In this document: piece by piece, positions 57,260-64,000 of the stretch | Position numbering within the stretch: the stretch's first letter is position 1 | How the letters are laid out: every line of letters begins with the position of its first letter | DNA from: RYN-133 sp963754285 | GTDB lineage: Bacteria; Actinomycetota; Actinomycetes; Mycobacteriales; Jatrophihabitantaceae | DNA length: 64,000 nucleotides | Direction of reading: 5' to 3' | Assembly: GCA_963754285.1 (NCBI GenBank) | Contig: CAVWFN010000008.1 | Location: forward strand, 251,403 to 315,402 | Translations under genes and position numbers: made by a program | Notes under the pieces: generated by a model | What the model was told of the DNA's origin: nothing | Database searches by the model: none | What the model saw: the letters and a program-made list of their open reading frames with translations, nothing else

Positions 57260-58636
57260 ATGACACAAAGTTCTGTTGCCAGTTATGACGTTGATCCGTG
57301 GACGCTCGATCTCGATGCAAGGTTCGCCGGGTTGCTCGATGCGCGACGCGAGATCGCGCGCGTCCAGGCACGCGAAGCGCGGTTCATCGCGGCGATCGTC
57401 GACGACCCGCGCAAGGATTCGCCGGCACCGGTCGTCGAGAAGGAATACGTCCGCGACGAACTGCGGGCAGCGTTGGGCGAGTCCGCCGTGAGCGTCACGT
57501 CGCGGATCGAAACAGCCCGCACCCTGGTGCACCGACTGCCGGTCACGCTCGAGTCGATCGAGTCCGGTACAGGGCTGACGATGCGGCACGTGCAACTGTT
57601 GGCCGACGCGATCATCGACCTGCCGGACGAGGACGCGACGATCGTGGAAAAGGCATGCGTGCCGTTCGCGGCCGGCCGTGACCTGTCCGCGTTCGCGCGC
57701 AAGGTCCGTCGTGAAGTTGTCGCCCTCGACCGTCGAACGATGGAACAACAGCTCGCCGACTTCCTGGCCAAGGCCCTCAAGCAGCGGCGGGTCTACACCT
57801 ACCCCGACCATTACTGCGCCGCCATCGCGCACTTCGCAGCCGTGCTGCCCGCCGAAGGCGCCCAGGCGTTGATGACCGCCCTCGACGTTGCCGCCGAACA
57901 GCACGACCCTGACGACGACCGGACCAAGGATCAGCGCCGCGCCGACGCCCTGGTCCAGTTGGGCCTCGACGCGTTGAACCGCTTCGATGCCTGCCCGCAC
58001 TGCCGCAACGTCGCCGTACCCGAGCCGACCGTTGCTGACGACTCGATTGTCGTTCCGGACGACAATCCGGCCACGACGCAACTCCCGCGCTATACCGGGC
58101 TACGTCCCACGATCCAGGTCTCGGTCGCGCTGTCGACGCTGCTCGGGCAGGACAACGAGCCCGCCGAGTTGGACGGCCACGGGCCGATCCCCGCCGCGTT
58201 GGCACGACGGCTGGCCGACGACCCGACCGGCACCTGGCGCCGACTGGTCACCGACCCACTCGGCAAACTCCTCGACTACGGCCGCACCGTCTACAAGCCA
58301 CCCGCAGCCCTACGCGACTTCATCATCGCCCGCGACCGCACCTGCCGCTTCCCCTCCTGCAACCGACCCGCCTGCCGCTGCGAACTCGACCACATCCTCG
58401 CCTGGGACGACGGCGGCCAGACCAACGAACCCAACCTCCAAGCCCTGTGCTGCCGACATCACCACATGAAGCACGACACCGACTGGACCGTCGAACGACG
58501 ACCTGACGGAACCACCATCTGGACCAATCCCGCCGGCAAGACCTACACCGTCGATCCGGCCACCTACCCCATCGACCACACGATTGTCGTCCCGGACGAC
58601 AACGAGAACGGCAAGGCCGACAACCCAGCTGCTTGA
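57260..58636 (+). CDS. DUF222/HNH endonuclease (13E12-repeat family)
   Basis: 458 aa. The DUF222 region occupies about residues 25-250 (ARFAGLLDARREIARVQARE, TLVHRLPVTLESIESGTGLT). The HNH nuclease domain (about 355-420) has CRFPSC, CRCELDHILAWDDGG, TNEPNLQALCCRHHHMKH. The same family forms the 13E12 repeats of M. tuberculosis, associated with mobile-element sites. Two copies of the peptide IVVPDDN lie between the domains and at the C-terminus; both are encoded by the hairpin ATTGTCGT-NCCGG-ACGACAA that also fills the array upstream. The gene starts at ATG 57260. Substrate DNA unknown; a role at the hairpins is an inference. Confidence 0.9.
   Translation: MTQSSVASYDVDPWTLDLDARFAGLLDARREIARVQAREARFIAAIVDDPRKDSPAPVVEKEYVRDELRAALGESAVSVTSRIETARTLVHRLPVTLESIESGTGLTMRHVQLLADAIIDLPDEDATIVEKACVPFAAGRDLSAFARKVRREVVALDRRTMEQQLADFLAKALKQRRVYTYPDHYCAAIAHFAAVLPAEGAQALMTALDVAAEQHDPDDDRTKDQRRADALVQLGLDALNRFDACPHCRNVAVPEPTVADDSIVVPDDNPATTQLPRYTGLRPTIQVSVALSTLLGQDNEPAELDGHGPIPAALARRLADDPTGTWRRLVTDPLGKLLDYGRTVYKPPAALRDFIIARDRTCRFPSCNRPACRCELDHILAWDDGGQTNEPNLQALCCRHHHMKHDTDWTVERRPDGTTIWTNPAGKTYTVDPATYPIDHTIVVPDDNENGKADNPAA
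58046..58066 (+). repeat. Array-type hairpin inside the nuclease gene, copy 1
   Basis: ATTGTCGT-TCCGG-ACGACAAT, an 8-bp perfect stem with 5-nt loop, encoding IVVPDDN in frame between the DUF222 and HNH domains. Confidence 0.85.
58583..58602 (+). repeat. Array-type hairpin inside the nuclease gene, copy 2
   Basis: ATTGTCGT-CCCGG-ACGACAA, a 7-bp stem with 5-nt loop, again encoding IVVPDDN, 11 codons before the stop. Confidence 0.85.
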
Positions 58637-58707
58637 CCGTGTCGAATTCGGCGGCAGCCGTCCGACGTAGTCACGACAGCACGCCGGACCGCACCAAGGA
58701 GACAGCG

Positions 58708-58810
58708 ATGGGCAAGATCCGTGCGCACGAGTTCGTCAGCCTCGACGGAGTCTTCGAAGACCCACGGTGGACGGCGCCATTCGGTCTCGTCCCACGGGCC
58801 GACGAACTGA
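58708..58810 (+). pseudogene. Truncated dihydrofolate-reductase-like (RibD C-terminal family) gene start
   Basis: AAGGAG, then ATG 58708, then MGKIRAHEFVSLDGVFEDPR and WTAPFG: the unmistakable start of a DHFR/RibD-C family protein (usually ~180-200 aa). Similarity stops at about residue 30, where the 3' end of the convergent deaminase gene begins (58815). So this is a 5' remnant left by a deletion or rearrangement between the nuclease gene and the deaminase. Confidence 0.7.
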
Positions 58811-58814
58811 GCGC

Positions 58815-59267
58815 TCACTCCTCGCCGATGTCCTCGTTCCACAGCTCGGGATTCGCGGCGATGAAGTCGGTCATCATCTGCACACACCCGGCGTCGTCGA
58901 GCAGCACGACCTCGACGCCGTTCTCGGCGAGCCAGTCGTGGCCGCCGTAGAACGTGCGCGCCTCGCCGATCACGACGCGCGAAATGCCGAACTGCCGGAT
59001 CAGCCCGCTGCAGTACCAGCACGGCGACAGCGTGGTCACCATCGTCGTACCGCGGTACGAGCGCTGCCGTCCGGCGTTGCGGAACGCGGCCGTCTCGCCG
59101 TGAATCGACGGATCGTCGTCCTGCACGCGAAGGTTGTGTCCACGGCCGAGCACCGTGCCGTCACGACCGATCAGCGCGCCGCCGATAGGAATGCCACCCT
59201 CGGCCAGGCCCGCGCGCGCCTCCTCGACCGCGACTGCGAGCCACGCTCGATAGTCGGGCTCGGTCAC
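58815..59267 (-). CDS. Cytosine deaminase, yeast FCY1-like
   Basis: 150-aa zinc deaminase: HGETAAFRNAG (zinc His and proton-shuttle Glu) and TTLSPCWYCSGLIRQFG (two zinc cysteines). The C-terminal NPELWNEDIGEE closely matches the end of yeast cytosine deaminase. It converts cytosine to uracil for salvage. GTG 59267 overlaps the permease stop (GTGA), giving a permease-deaminase operon like E. coli codBA but with an unrelated deaminase. The start excludes a long unrelated N-terminal extension in the same frame. Confidence 0.9.
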   Translation of the reverse strand: MTEPDYRAWLAVAVEEARAGLAEGGIPIGGALIGRDGTVLGRGHNLRVQDDDPSIHGETAAFRNAGRQRSYRGTTMVTTLSPCWYCSGLIRQFGISRVVIGEARTFYGGHDWLAENGVEVVLLDDAGCVQMMTDFIAANPELWNEDIGEE

Positions 59268-60658
59268 TTCGCTGCGGTCTTCGACGTGCCGCTGAACGTG
59301 CGGAACAGCGCGGCGTACAACACTGCTGCCAGCACGAAGCCGACCTCGAAGGTCAGGTCGCCGAGGCCGGGATGGGCGTTGGCGATCGGGCCGGTGTAGT
59401 CGGTCTGTGCCGCGAACAGCCAGATCGACAACGCACCGCCGACGAGCATCGCGATCGGGCCGGCCCAGTTCGTGTAGCGCTTGTCGCCCAGCAACTCCTG
59501 AATGTCCTGCCCGCGCCGCAGGATCCGGTCGACGAACACGACGCCGAGCCACGGTCCGATCCAGTACGCGATGATCAGCAGGAAGTTCTCGTAGTCCTCA
59601 CCGGCGTTGTTGAGGCCGCCGAAGGCCACGAGCAAGCCGATGATTCCGAACGCCACGGCAACGGCCGCGCGCGCGGCGTGCGTCGGCAACCGGATGCCGA
59701 GGGCCATGAACGACACCGAACCCGAATAGATGTTGATCGCGTTGGCAGCGATCGCGCCGATGCAGATGCACGCGAGGACGAGCTTGCCGAGCCAGGTCGA
59801 GAGCAGCGAGGTGAACGCGGACGGCGCGACCGCCGTACCGCCGGCGGTGACCACAGCGGAGCCGGTGATCTCGAGCAGGGTGCACGACAGGAACACGCCG
59901 AGGCCGGCGTAGACGGCAACCGGCGCCTTGCGGGTGTCCGGCGCGAGATAGCGCGTGTAGTCCGACGCGTACGGGTTCCACCCGGCGGCGTAGCCGAAGG
60001 TCGCGCCGAACATGACGAGGAAGCCGCCGATACCGCCGGTGTTGTGCACCGCACCGGGATGCGCCTTGGTCAGAGCGACGACGCACGCGACGACGAACAC
60101 GATGGTGAGGACGGGGAACGCGTACTTCTCGAATGCGTGCACCAGGTTGTGACCGAAGAACGCGATCAGGATCTGGGCGACGACCACGATGACCAGGCAC
60201 AAGCCCTTCGGCATACCGTCGAAGAGCGCATTGAGCGCGAGCGCGCCGCTGACGCTGTTCACCGCGAACCAGCCGATGCCCGCGACGAGCGAGTTGATGC
60301 CCGCCGGGAGGATGTTGCCGAGGAACCCGAATCCGCTCCGGCTGATCACCATCTGGACGAGACCGTGCTGCGGTCCCCACGTCGAGAGCACACCCTGCGC
60401 GATCGAGCCGAGCGCGGTGCCGAGCACGATCGCCACCACCGACTGCCAGAAGCCGAGACCGAAATACAGCGGGCCGAGGATCCCGACACCGACCGTGGCG
60501 AACTCCATGTTCGGGCTCGTCCAGGTCCAGAACAGCTGCCGCGGCGTGCCGTGGCGCTCGTCGAGCGGGATGAATTCCACCCCGCCGGGTTCGACGGCGA
60601 CAACGCGATCGCCGTAGTTCCGATTCGGGTCGTCAACGATCGGCAGGGTGCTCGTCAC
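59264..60658 (-). CDS. NCS1-family cytosine/purine permease
   Basis: 464 aa with 12 predicted helices. NCS1 motifs: FWTWTSPNMEFATVGVGILG, QMVISRSGFGFLGNILPAGI and GWNPYASDYTRYL. Imports cytosine or a related base with a cation; the co-translated cytosine deaminase makes cytosine the best guess. GTG 60658, with TAAGAG shortly before it as a possible -10. Divergent from the SRPBCC gene, 80 bp apart. Confidence 0.93.
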   Translation of the reverse strand: MTSTLPIVDDPNRNYGDRVVAVEPGGVEFIPLDERHGTPRQLFWTWTSPNMEFATVGVGILGPLYFGLGFWQSVVAIVLGTALGSIAQGVLSTWGPQHGLVQMVISRSGFGFLGNILPAGINSLVAGIGWFAVNSVSGALALNALFDGMPKGLCLVIVVVAQILIAFFGHNLVHAFEKYAFPVLTIVFVVACVVALTKAHPGAVHNTGGIGGFLVMFGATFGYAAGWNPYASDYTRYLAPDTRKAPVAVYAGLGVFLSCTLLEITGSAVVTAGGTAVAPSAFTSLLSTWLGKLVLACICIGAIAANAINIYSGSVSFMALGIRLPTHAARAAVAVAFGIIGLLVAFGGLNNAGEDYENFLLIIAYWIGPWLGVVFVDRILRRGQDIQELLGDKRYTNWAGPIAMLVGGALSIWLFAAQTDYTGPIANAHPGLGDLTFEVGFVLAAVLYAALFRTFSGTSKTAAK

Positions 60659-60738
60659 GCGCACACTCTTACACGACCCGAGTGTCGCGCCTGTTACACG
60701 GGGTACGGGATTACCGGCGAGTAGGGCATGCTCGATCC

Positions 60739-61233
60739 ATGGCCTGGCATCGCCTCGAGTCCGTGGACGAGTCGTTCTTCGTGACCGCGGACCACCGCTA
60801 CGAGTTCCCGATCGACCTCGACGTCCCGCCCGAGCGGGTGTGGGAATCGATCGCATCGGACGAGAGCGTCGCCGCATGGGGCCTGGGCGTGCAGTCGCTG
60901 CGCTGGACCTCACCACGTCCGTTCGGGGTGGGGACGACCCGCGAGGTGAAGCTCCCGCTCGGGATCATGACCGTCCGCGAGCGGTTCATAGCGTGGGACG
61001 AGGGCAAGCACTACGCCTTCGAGGTCTACGAGGCGAACCGCAACATCTACCGACGCTTCGCCGAGAACTACGTCGTCGAGCCGCGCGGGACCGGATCGCG
61101 GCTGACGTGGACGATCGCGGTCGAGCCGCAGCCCAAAATGCGCCGCCTCGTCGATCTCGGCCGCCCGCTCAACCGCCTCGCGTTCGGGCAGTTCGCCCGC
61201 GGCGCGCGCAGCTACTTCGCCAAGCATCCGTAA
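60739..61233 (+). CDS. SRPBCC (START-like) family protein
   Basis: 164 aa. Polyketide-cyclase/dehydrase pattern: DVPPERVWESIASDESVAAW, RPFGVGTTREVKLPLGIMTV and a C-terminal helix LNRLAFGQFARGARSYF. It forms a hydrophobic pocket for a lipid or aromatic ligand; function unknown. ATG 60739. The kinase gene follows 18 bp later, probably with its own promoter. Confidence 0.85.
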   Translation: MAWHRLESVDESFFVTADHRYEFPIDLDVPPERVWESIASDESVAAWGLGVQSLRWTSPRPFGVGTTREVKLPLGIMTVRERFIAWDEGKHYAFEVYEANRNIYRRFAENYVVEPRGTGSRLTWTIAVEPQPKMRRLVDLGRPLNRLAFGQFARGARSYFAKHP

Positions 61234-61239
61234 GGGAAA

Positions 61240-61245
61240 TATCGT
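61240..61245 (+). promoter_or_regulatory. Leaderless-type -10 element of the second two-component system
   Basis: TATCGT, 6 nt, then ATG 61252. Identical hexamer and spacing to sepH. Confidence 0.45.
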
Positions 61246-61251
61246 CTGCGT

Positions 61252-62354
61252 ATGGGAGTCGACGGCGTCCGGCTCTCGCTGTGGCGCGCCGCGTCGGTCT
61301 ACCGGGCCGTCACCCTGGCGTTCTGCCTGTACTTGATCTACGTCCGGTGGACCGACCTCTACGCACACGCAGCCGTCGCCGAAGTCGCGGGCGCCGCGAT
61401 GGCTGCAGTCACGGTCGCGATGGTGTGGCTCGGCTGGACGGGCCGAGCGCACCGGCTGTGGCTGGTCGTTGCCGACGCCGCGGCCACGGGCGCGCTCACC
61501 CTCGTCACGATCTGGGCGCAGACCGGGCCGCAACGCCACGGCGGCATGACCACGCTCACGACGATCTGGGCGGCCGGCCCGACGCTCGAAGCGGGCATCG
61601 TTGCCGGCTGGGTCGCCGGACTGCTCGCGGCGCTCGTCCAGGCCGCGTTCTCGGTGATCGTCCGTGCCGGCTATGACGGCCGGACGGTGTACGACGCGAT
61701 CATTCTCGTCGTCGCCGGCAGCATCGTCGGCTACGTCAGCTCATTGGCTGTCCGGTCGGAGGCACAACTCGAAGCGGCAGCCGGCGCACGCAGCGCCCTG
61801 CTCGAGCGCGAGCGTCTCTCGCGCACGGTGCACGACGGCGTGCTGCAGATCCTCGCGCTGGTACATCGGACCGGACGCGACGATCCCGGCGAGTGGGGTC
61901 GGTTGGCCCGCGAGGCCGGTGAGCAGGAGGCGAAACTGCGCGGGTTGATCGCGTCCCGCGGCGAACCTCCCGAGGACTTCGGAACCGCACTCCGCGGGTT
62001 GCGCAGCGACCGCGTCAGCGTGTCGGCTCCCGCGACGACACCGCCCCTTGCGGCACACGCGGCGACCGAACTCGTCGCAGCCGTCCGCGCTGCCCTGACA
62101 ACGTCACCGAGCACGCCGGCCCGGCAGCGCACGCGTGGGTGTTCGTCGAGGACACCGACGACGCGGTGCGCGTGACCGTGCGCGACGACGGTGTCGGGTT
62201 CGAACCGGGACGCCTGGCCGAAGCTGAACGCGAGGGCAGACTTGGCGTCGCGTCCTCTCTGCGCGGACGCATCGAGCAACTCGGCGGCAGCGTGCACATC
62301 ACGGCTGCGCCCGGTCAGGGGACGGTCGTCGAGATGGCGGTGCCGCTCACATGA
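61252..62354 (+). pseudogene. Sensor histidine kinase (MacS/NarL-type), frameshifted
   Basis: Frame 1 (61252-62175) gives about five membrane helices and the HisKA_3 motif RLSRTVHDGVLQIL with His194. After ELVAAVRAAL the frame is lost at about 62097: the text reads CCCTGACAAC, where CCCTCGACAAC would continue as LDNVTEHAG. Frame 2 then gives HAWVFVEDTDDAVRVTVRDD and VGFEPG, RLGVASSLRGRIEQLGG to the stop at 62354. With one base restored it is a complete ~367-aa kinase. The response regulator overlaps the stop as ATGA, so an indel error in a functional gene is likely. Confidence 0.8.
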
Positions 62355-62998
62355 GCGACGACCGGACAACGGTGATGATCGTCGACGACCACCCGATCTG
62401 GCGTGATGCCCTCGAGCGCGATCTCGCCGCCAACGGGTACATCGTCGTCGGCGCCTTCGGCGACGGCGAGGCTGCCGTCCGCGCCGCACCGGCGCTGCGA
62501 CCCGACGTCGTGCTGATGGATCTTGCGTTGCCGGGCATGTCGGGCGTCGACACCGCAGCCGCGCTCGTCGCGAGCGATCCATCGGTGCGCGTGCTGATGC
62601 TCTCGACCTCGGGCGAGGACGAGGACGTGCTCGCCGCGGTGAAGGTCGGGGCGCGCGGCTATCTCGTCAAGTCGGCCCGCGCGGCCGAGGTGCTGGACGC
62701 CGTCCGCCGCACCGCTGACGGTCGGGCCGTCTTCTCCCCCGGCCTGGCCGGTCTGGTGCTCGGCGAGTACCGCCGGATCAGGCGCGACGAACCCGATCCG
62801 CTGGCGGTACTGACCGACCGCGAGACCGAGATCCTGCGGATGGTCTCGACCGGCCTCACCGCGCGCCAGATCGCCGAGGCCCTCGTCGTGTCGCACCGCA
62901 CGGTGCAGAACCACATCCAGAACACGCTGCGCAAGCTGCAGCTGCACAACAAGGTCGAGCTCACCCGCTGGGCTGTGGACCACGGCATCGCGGAATGA
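62351..62998 (+). CDS. LuxR/NarL-family response regulator
   Basis: 215 aa: receiver domain (VMIVDDHPIWRDAL, Asp57 in LMDLALPG, LMLSTSGED, Lys in YLVKSA) and LuxR helix-turn-helix (LTDRETEILRMVSTGLTARQ, HRTVQNHIQNTLRKL). Partner of the frameshifted kinase with a 4-bp overlap. Targets unknown. Similar in layout to the pair at 25.4-27.2 kb but not a recent duplicate by sequence. Confidence 0.93.
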   Translation: MSDDRTTVMIVDDHPIWRDALERDLAANGYIVVGAFGDGEAAVRAAPALRPDVVLMDLALPGMSGVDTAAALVASDPSVRVLMLSTSGEDEDVLAAVKVGARGYLVKSARAAEVLDAVRRTADGRAVFSPGLAGLVLGEYRRIRRDEPDPLAVLTDRETEILRMVSTGLTARQIAEALVVSHRTVQNHIQNTLRKLQLHNKVELTRWAVDHGIAE

Positions 62999-63038
62999 CG
63001 CGCCGACCGTAAAGCCACGATCGCCCCGATGGCGGAGT

Positions 63039-63044
63039 TACCGT
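63039..63044 (+). promoter_or_regulatory. Leaderless-type -10 element of the 63051 gene
   Basis: TACCGT, 6 nt, then ATG 63051. Confidence 0.35.
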
Positions 63045-63050
63045 CGGATC

Positions 63051-63726
63051 ATGACGGTGCGAGTACGCGTCCTGGCGGCCGGGATTGCGCTCGTCCTGGC
63101 GGCCAGTGGATGCGCGCACCGCACCGTCCCCGGGCACACCGTCTACAAGACGGTGACCACCACCCCGCCTGCACCGACTCCGTCGCCGTCCCTGACGCCG
63201 TCGACCTCGCCGGTCGCGAACGTGACCACGCATAGCAAGCACCCGCCGGCGCTGCCGAAGCCGAAGTACACGAAGTTGCCCGCACGTGCAAGACGCTGCT
63301 GAACGCCGACGCGATCAACAAGGTGCTCGGACAGAAACTCGCCGGAAGCATCCCTACGGCGTCGGTGGCAGTGACCCGACCATCAACCGGCTCACCTTCA
63401 TCGACTGCAAGTACGGCAACATCCGCGGCAAGGCGCCGGTCGCCGAGATCCGGGTCAGCCTGTATCGCAGCGCGGGTGACGCCGCCGATCGCATCGAGGC
63501 GACCATCCAGGACTTCGAGCAGCACGGCGCGTCCGCCAGCACCACGACGGTCGGCGGGCAGCACGCGACGTTGCTGCTCGGCGCGAACATGCTGGCCTAC
63601 GGCCCCACGCTGGTGAAGGTCGCCGCTGCGCACCATCGCGATCACGATGCGTCCCGACTGGGACAACGTGCAGAAGCTGCGCCCGCGCTCGCCGGGCTGG
63701 CGATGCGCAAGACGACGCCGCGCTGA
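63051..63726 (+). pseudogene. DUF3558-like lipoprotein with several frameshifts
   Basis: Starts with a lipoprotein signal (VRVLAAGIALVLAASGC) and a Thr/Pro linker. Protein-like segments then continue in different frames: CKTLLNADAINKVLGQKLAG (from 63287), YGVGGSDPTINRLTFIDCKY (from 63355), RTIAITMRPDWDNVQKLRP (from about 63629) and ALAGLAMRKTTPR to the stop at 63726. Four shifts in 676 bp. Joined, it would be a ~220-aa surface lipoprotein with paired cysteines. Either a decayed gene or a poorly sequenced patch. Confidence 0.7.
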
Positions 63727-63734
63727 CCCATGAG

Positions 63735-64000
63735 CTACGCGGTTTCGGCGGCCGCCGCTCGACCGGCCGCACGACCGCTGAAGACGCAGCCACCGAGGAA
63801 CGTGCCTTCCAGCGACCGGTAGCCGTGGACGCCACCGCCGCCGAACCCGGCAACCTCGCCCGCCGCGTAGAGGCCGGGGATCGGTGCACCGTCGGCGCCG
63901 AGGACGCGCGAGTCGAGGTCGGTGTTGAGCCCGCCGAGCGTCTTCCTCGTCAGGATCGACAGCCGCACCGCGATCATCGGGCCGGCCTTCGATCGGTCAG
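63735..64000 (-). CDS. FAD-binding dehydrogenase (fumarate reductase/ketosteroid dehydrogenase-like), C-terminal end
   Basis: Only the last ~88 residues are in the window; the frame runs off the right edge. IAVRLSILTRKTLGGLNTDL, GLYAAGEVAGFGGGGVHGYR and LEGTFLGGCVFSGRAAGR form the second half of the FAD site in the Rv0785-like flavoprotein dehydrogenase family. Substrate unknown. It converges on the frameshifted lipoprotein with an 8-bp gap. Confidence 0.85.
   Translation of the reverse strand, partial: DRSKAGPMIAVRLSILTRKTLGGLNTDLDSRVLGADGAPIPGLYAAGEVAGFGGGGVHGYRSLEGTFLGGCVFSGRAAGRAAAAETA

Noticed and set aside
56233..58081. Long minus-strand frames (56233-56973, 56508-57134, 56771-58081) and the plus frame 56088-56600 that repeat the same peptide
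   Set aside because: They are translations of the tandem repeat and of the antisense of the nuclease gene; the peptides repeat with the DNA period, resemble no family, and lack start signals.

Overview
The window is high-GC DNA from a free-living member of the Actinomycetota. Evidence for this: dense gene packing with 1-4 bp start/stop overlaps, many GTG and some TTG starts, repeated -10 hexamers 6-8 nt before start codons (leaderless mRNAs), a DUF3071/SepH division protein, a bacterial XPB helicase with its helicase-associated partner, DUF3027, DUF2530, DUF3263 and LytR_C proteins, futalosine-pathway menaquinone genes, a CIRCE-controlled groEL and a DUF222/HNH nuclease. The gene set sepH, serC, TrmH-type methylase, MarR, DUF2530, DUF3027, MFS, cold-shock protein, helicase-associated protein and XPB is, from memory, also found in Mycobacterium tuberculosis around Rv0861c-Rv0884c. 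The menaquinone route and the DUF222/repeat content suggest a Frankiales or Jatrophihabitans-like lineage rather than a mycobacterium, but the sequence alone does not settle this.

Layout. 1-6.7 kb: the end of an aldonolactone oxidase, serC, sepH and a heterodimeric ABC exporter. 6.8-14.6 kb (accessory): a FeeM/LuxI-like acyltransferase, a membrane GGDEF-EAL protein, a SpeD-like protein, a membrane-tethered ECF sigma factor, a secreted CHAP amidase and an acyl-CoA synthetase. 14.6-29.5 kb (conserved block): RNA methylase, MFS, MarR, DUF2530, DinB, DUF3027, MFS, mqnB-mqnD, cold-shock protein, helicase-associated protein, a two-component system and XPB. 29.5-34.2 kb: lipoproteins (one frameshifted), an NhaP antiporter fused to a ubiquitin-type zinc finger, and a membrane protein with a winged-helix regulator. 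34.2-38.1 kb: groEL behind two CIRCE operators, a small monooxygenase, a P450 and a cold-shock protein. 38.2-40.1 kb: an ECF sigma factor coupled to a META-domain membrane protein.

40.1-46.8 kb is a sulfur region. A conserved-type sulfur leader peptide precedes a sulfonate/sulfone uptake and oxidation operon (binding lipoprotein, ATPase, permease, FMNH2-dependent monooxygenase, TauD-type dioxygenase). It converges on a threonine-synthase-family gene that sits behind a clear SAM-I riboswitch. 46.8-56.1 kb: LytR_C and DUF3263 proteins, a WXG-like protein with a serine hydrolase, an acyl-CoA synthetase, a large secreted repeat protein with a DUF4232 lipoprotein, and an MFS transporter. 56.2-58.6 kb: a 0.95-kb array of nested hairpin repeats directly before a DUF222/HNH endonuclease gene that carries the same hairpin twice inside its coding sequence. 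58.7-64 kb: a truncated reductase remnant, a cytosine permease/deaminase pair, an SRPBCC protein, a second two-component system (frameshifted kinase), a multiply frameshifted lipoprotein and the end of a FAD dehydrogenase.

Strongest leads: the DUF222/HNH hairpin system, the SAM-riboswitch-controlled threonine-synthase-like gene beside a leader-peptide-controlled sulfonate operon, the one-polypeptide sigma/anti-sigma-like membrane protein, and the acyl-amino-acid-synthase-like gene paired with a c-di-GMP enzyme. Five genes carry frameshifts while downstream codons stay well conserved, so indel errors in the assembly are likely.
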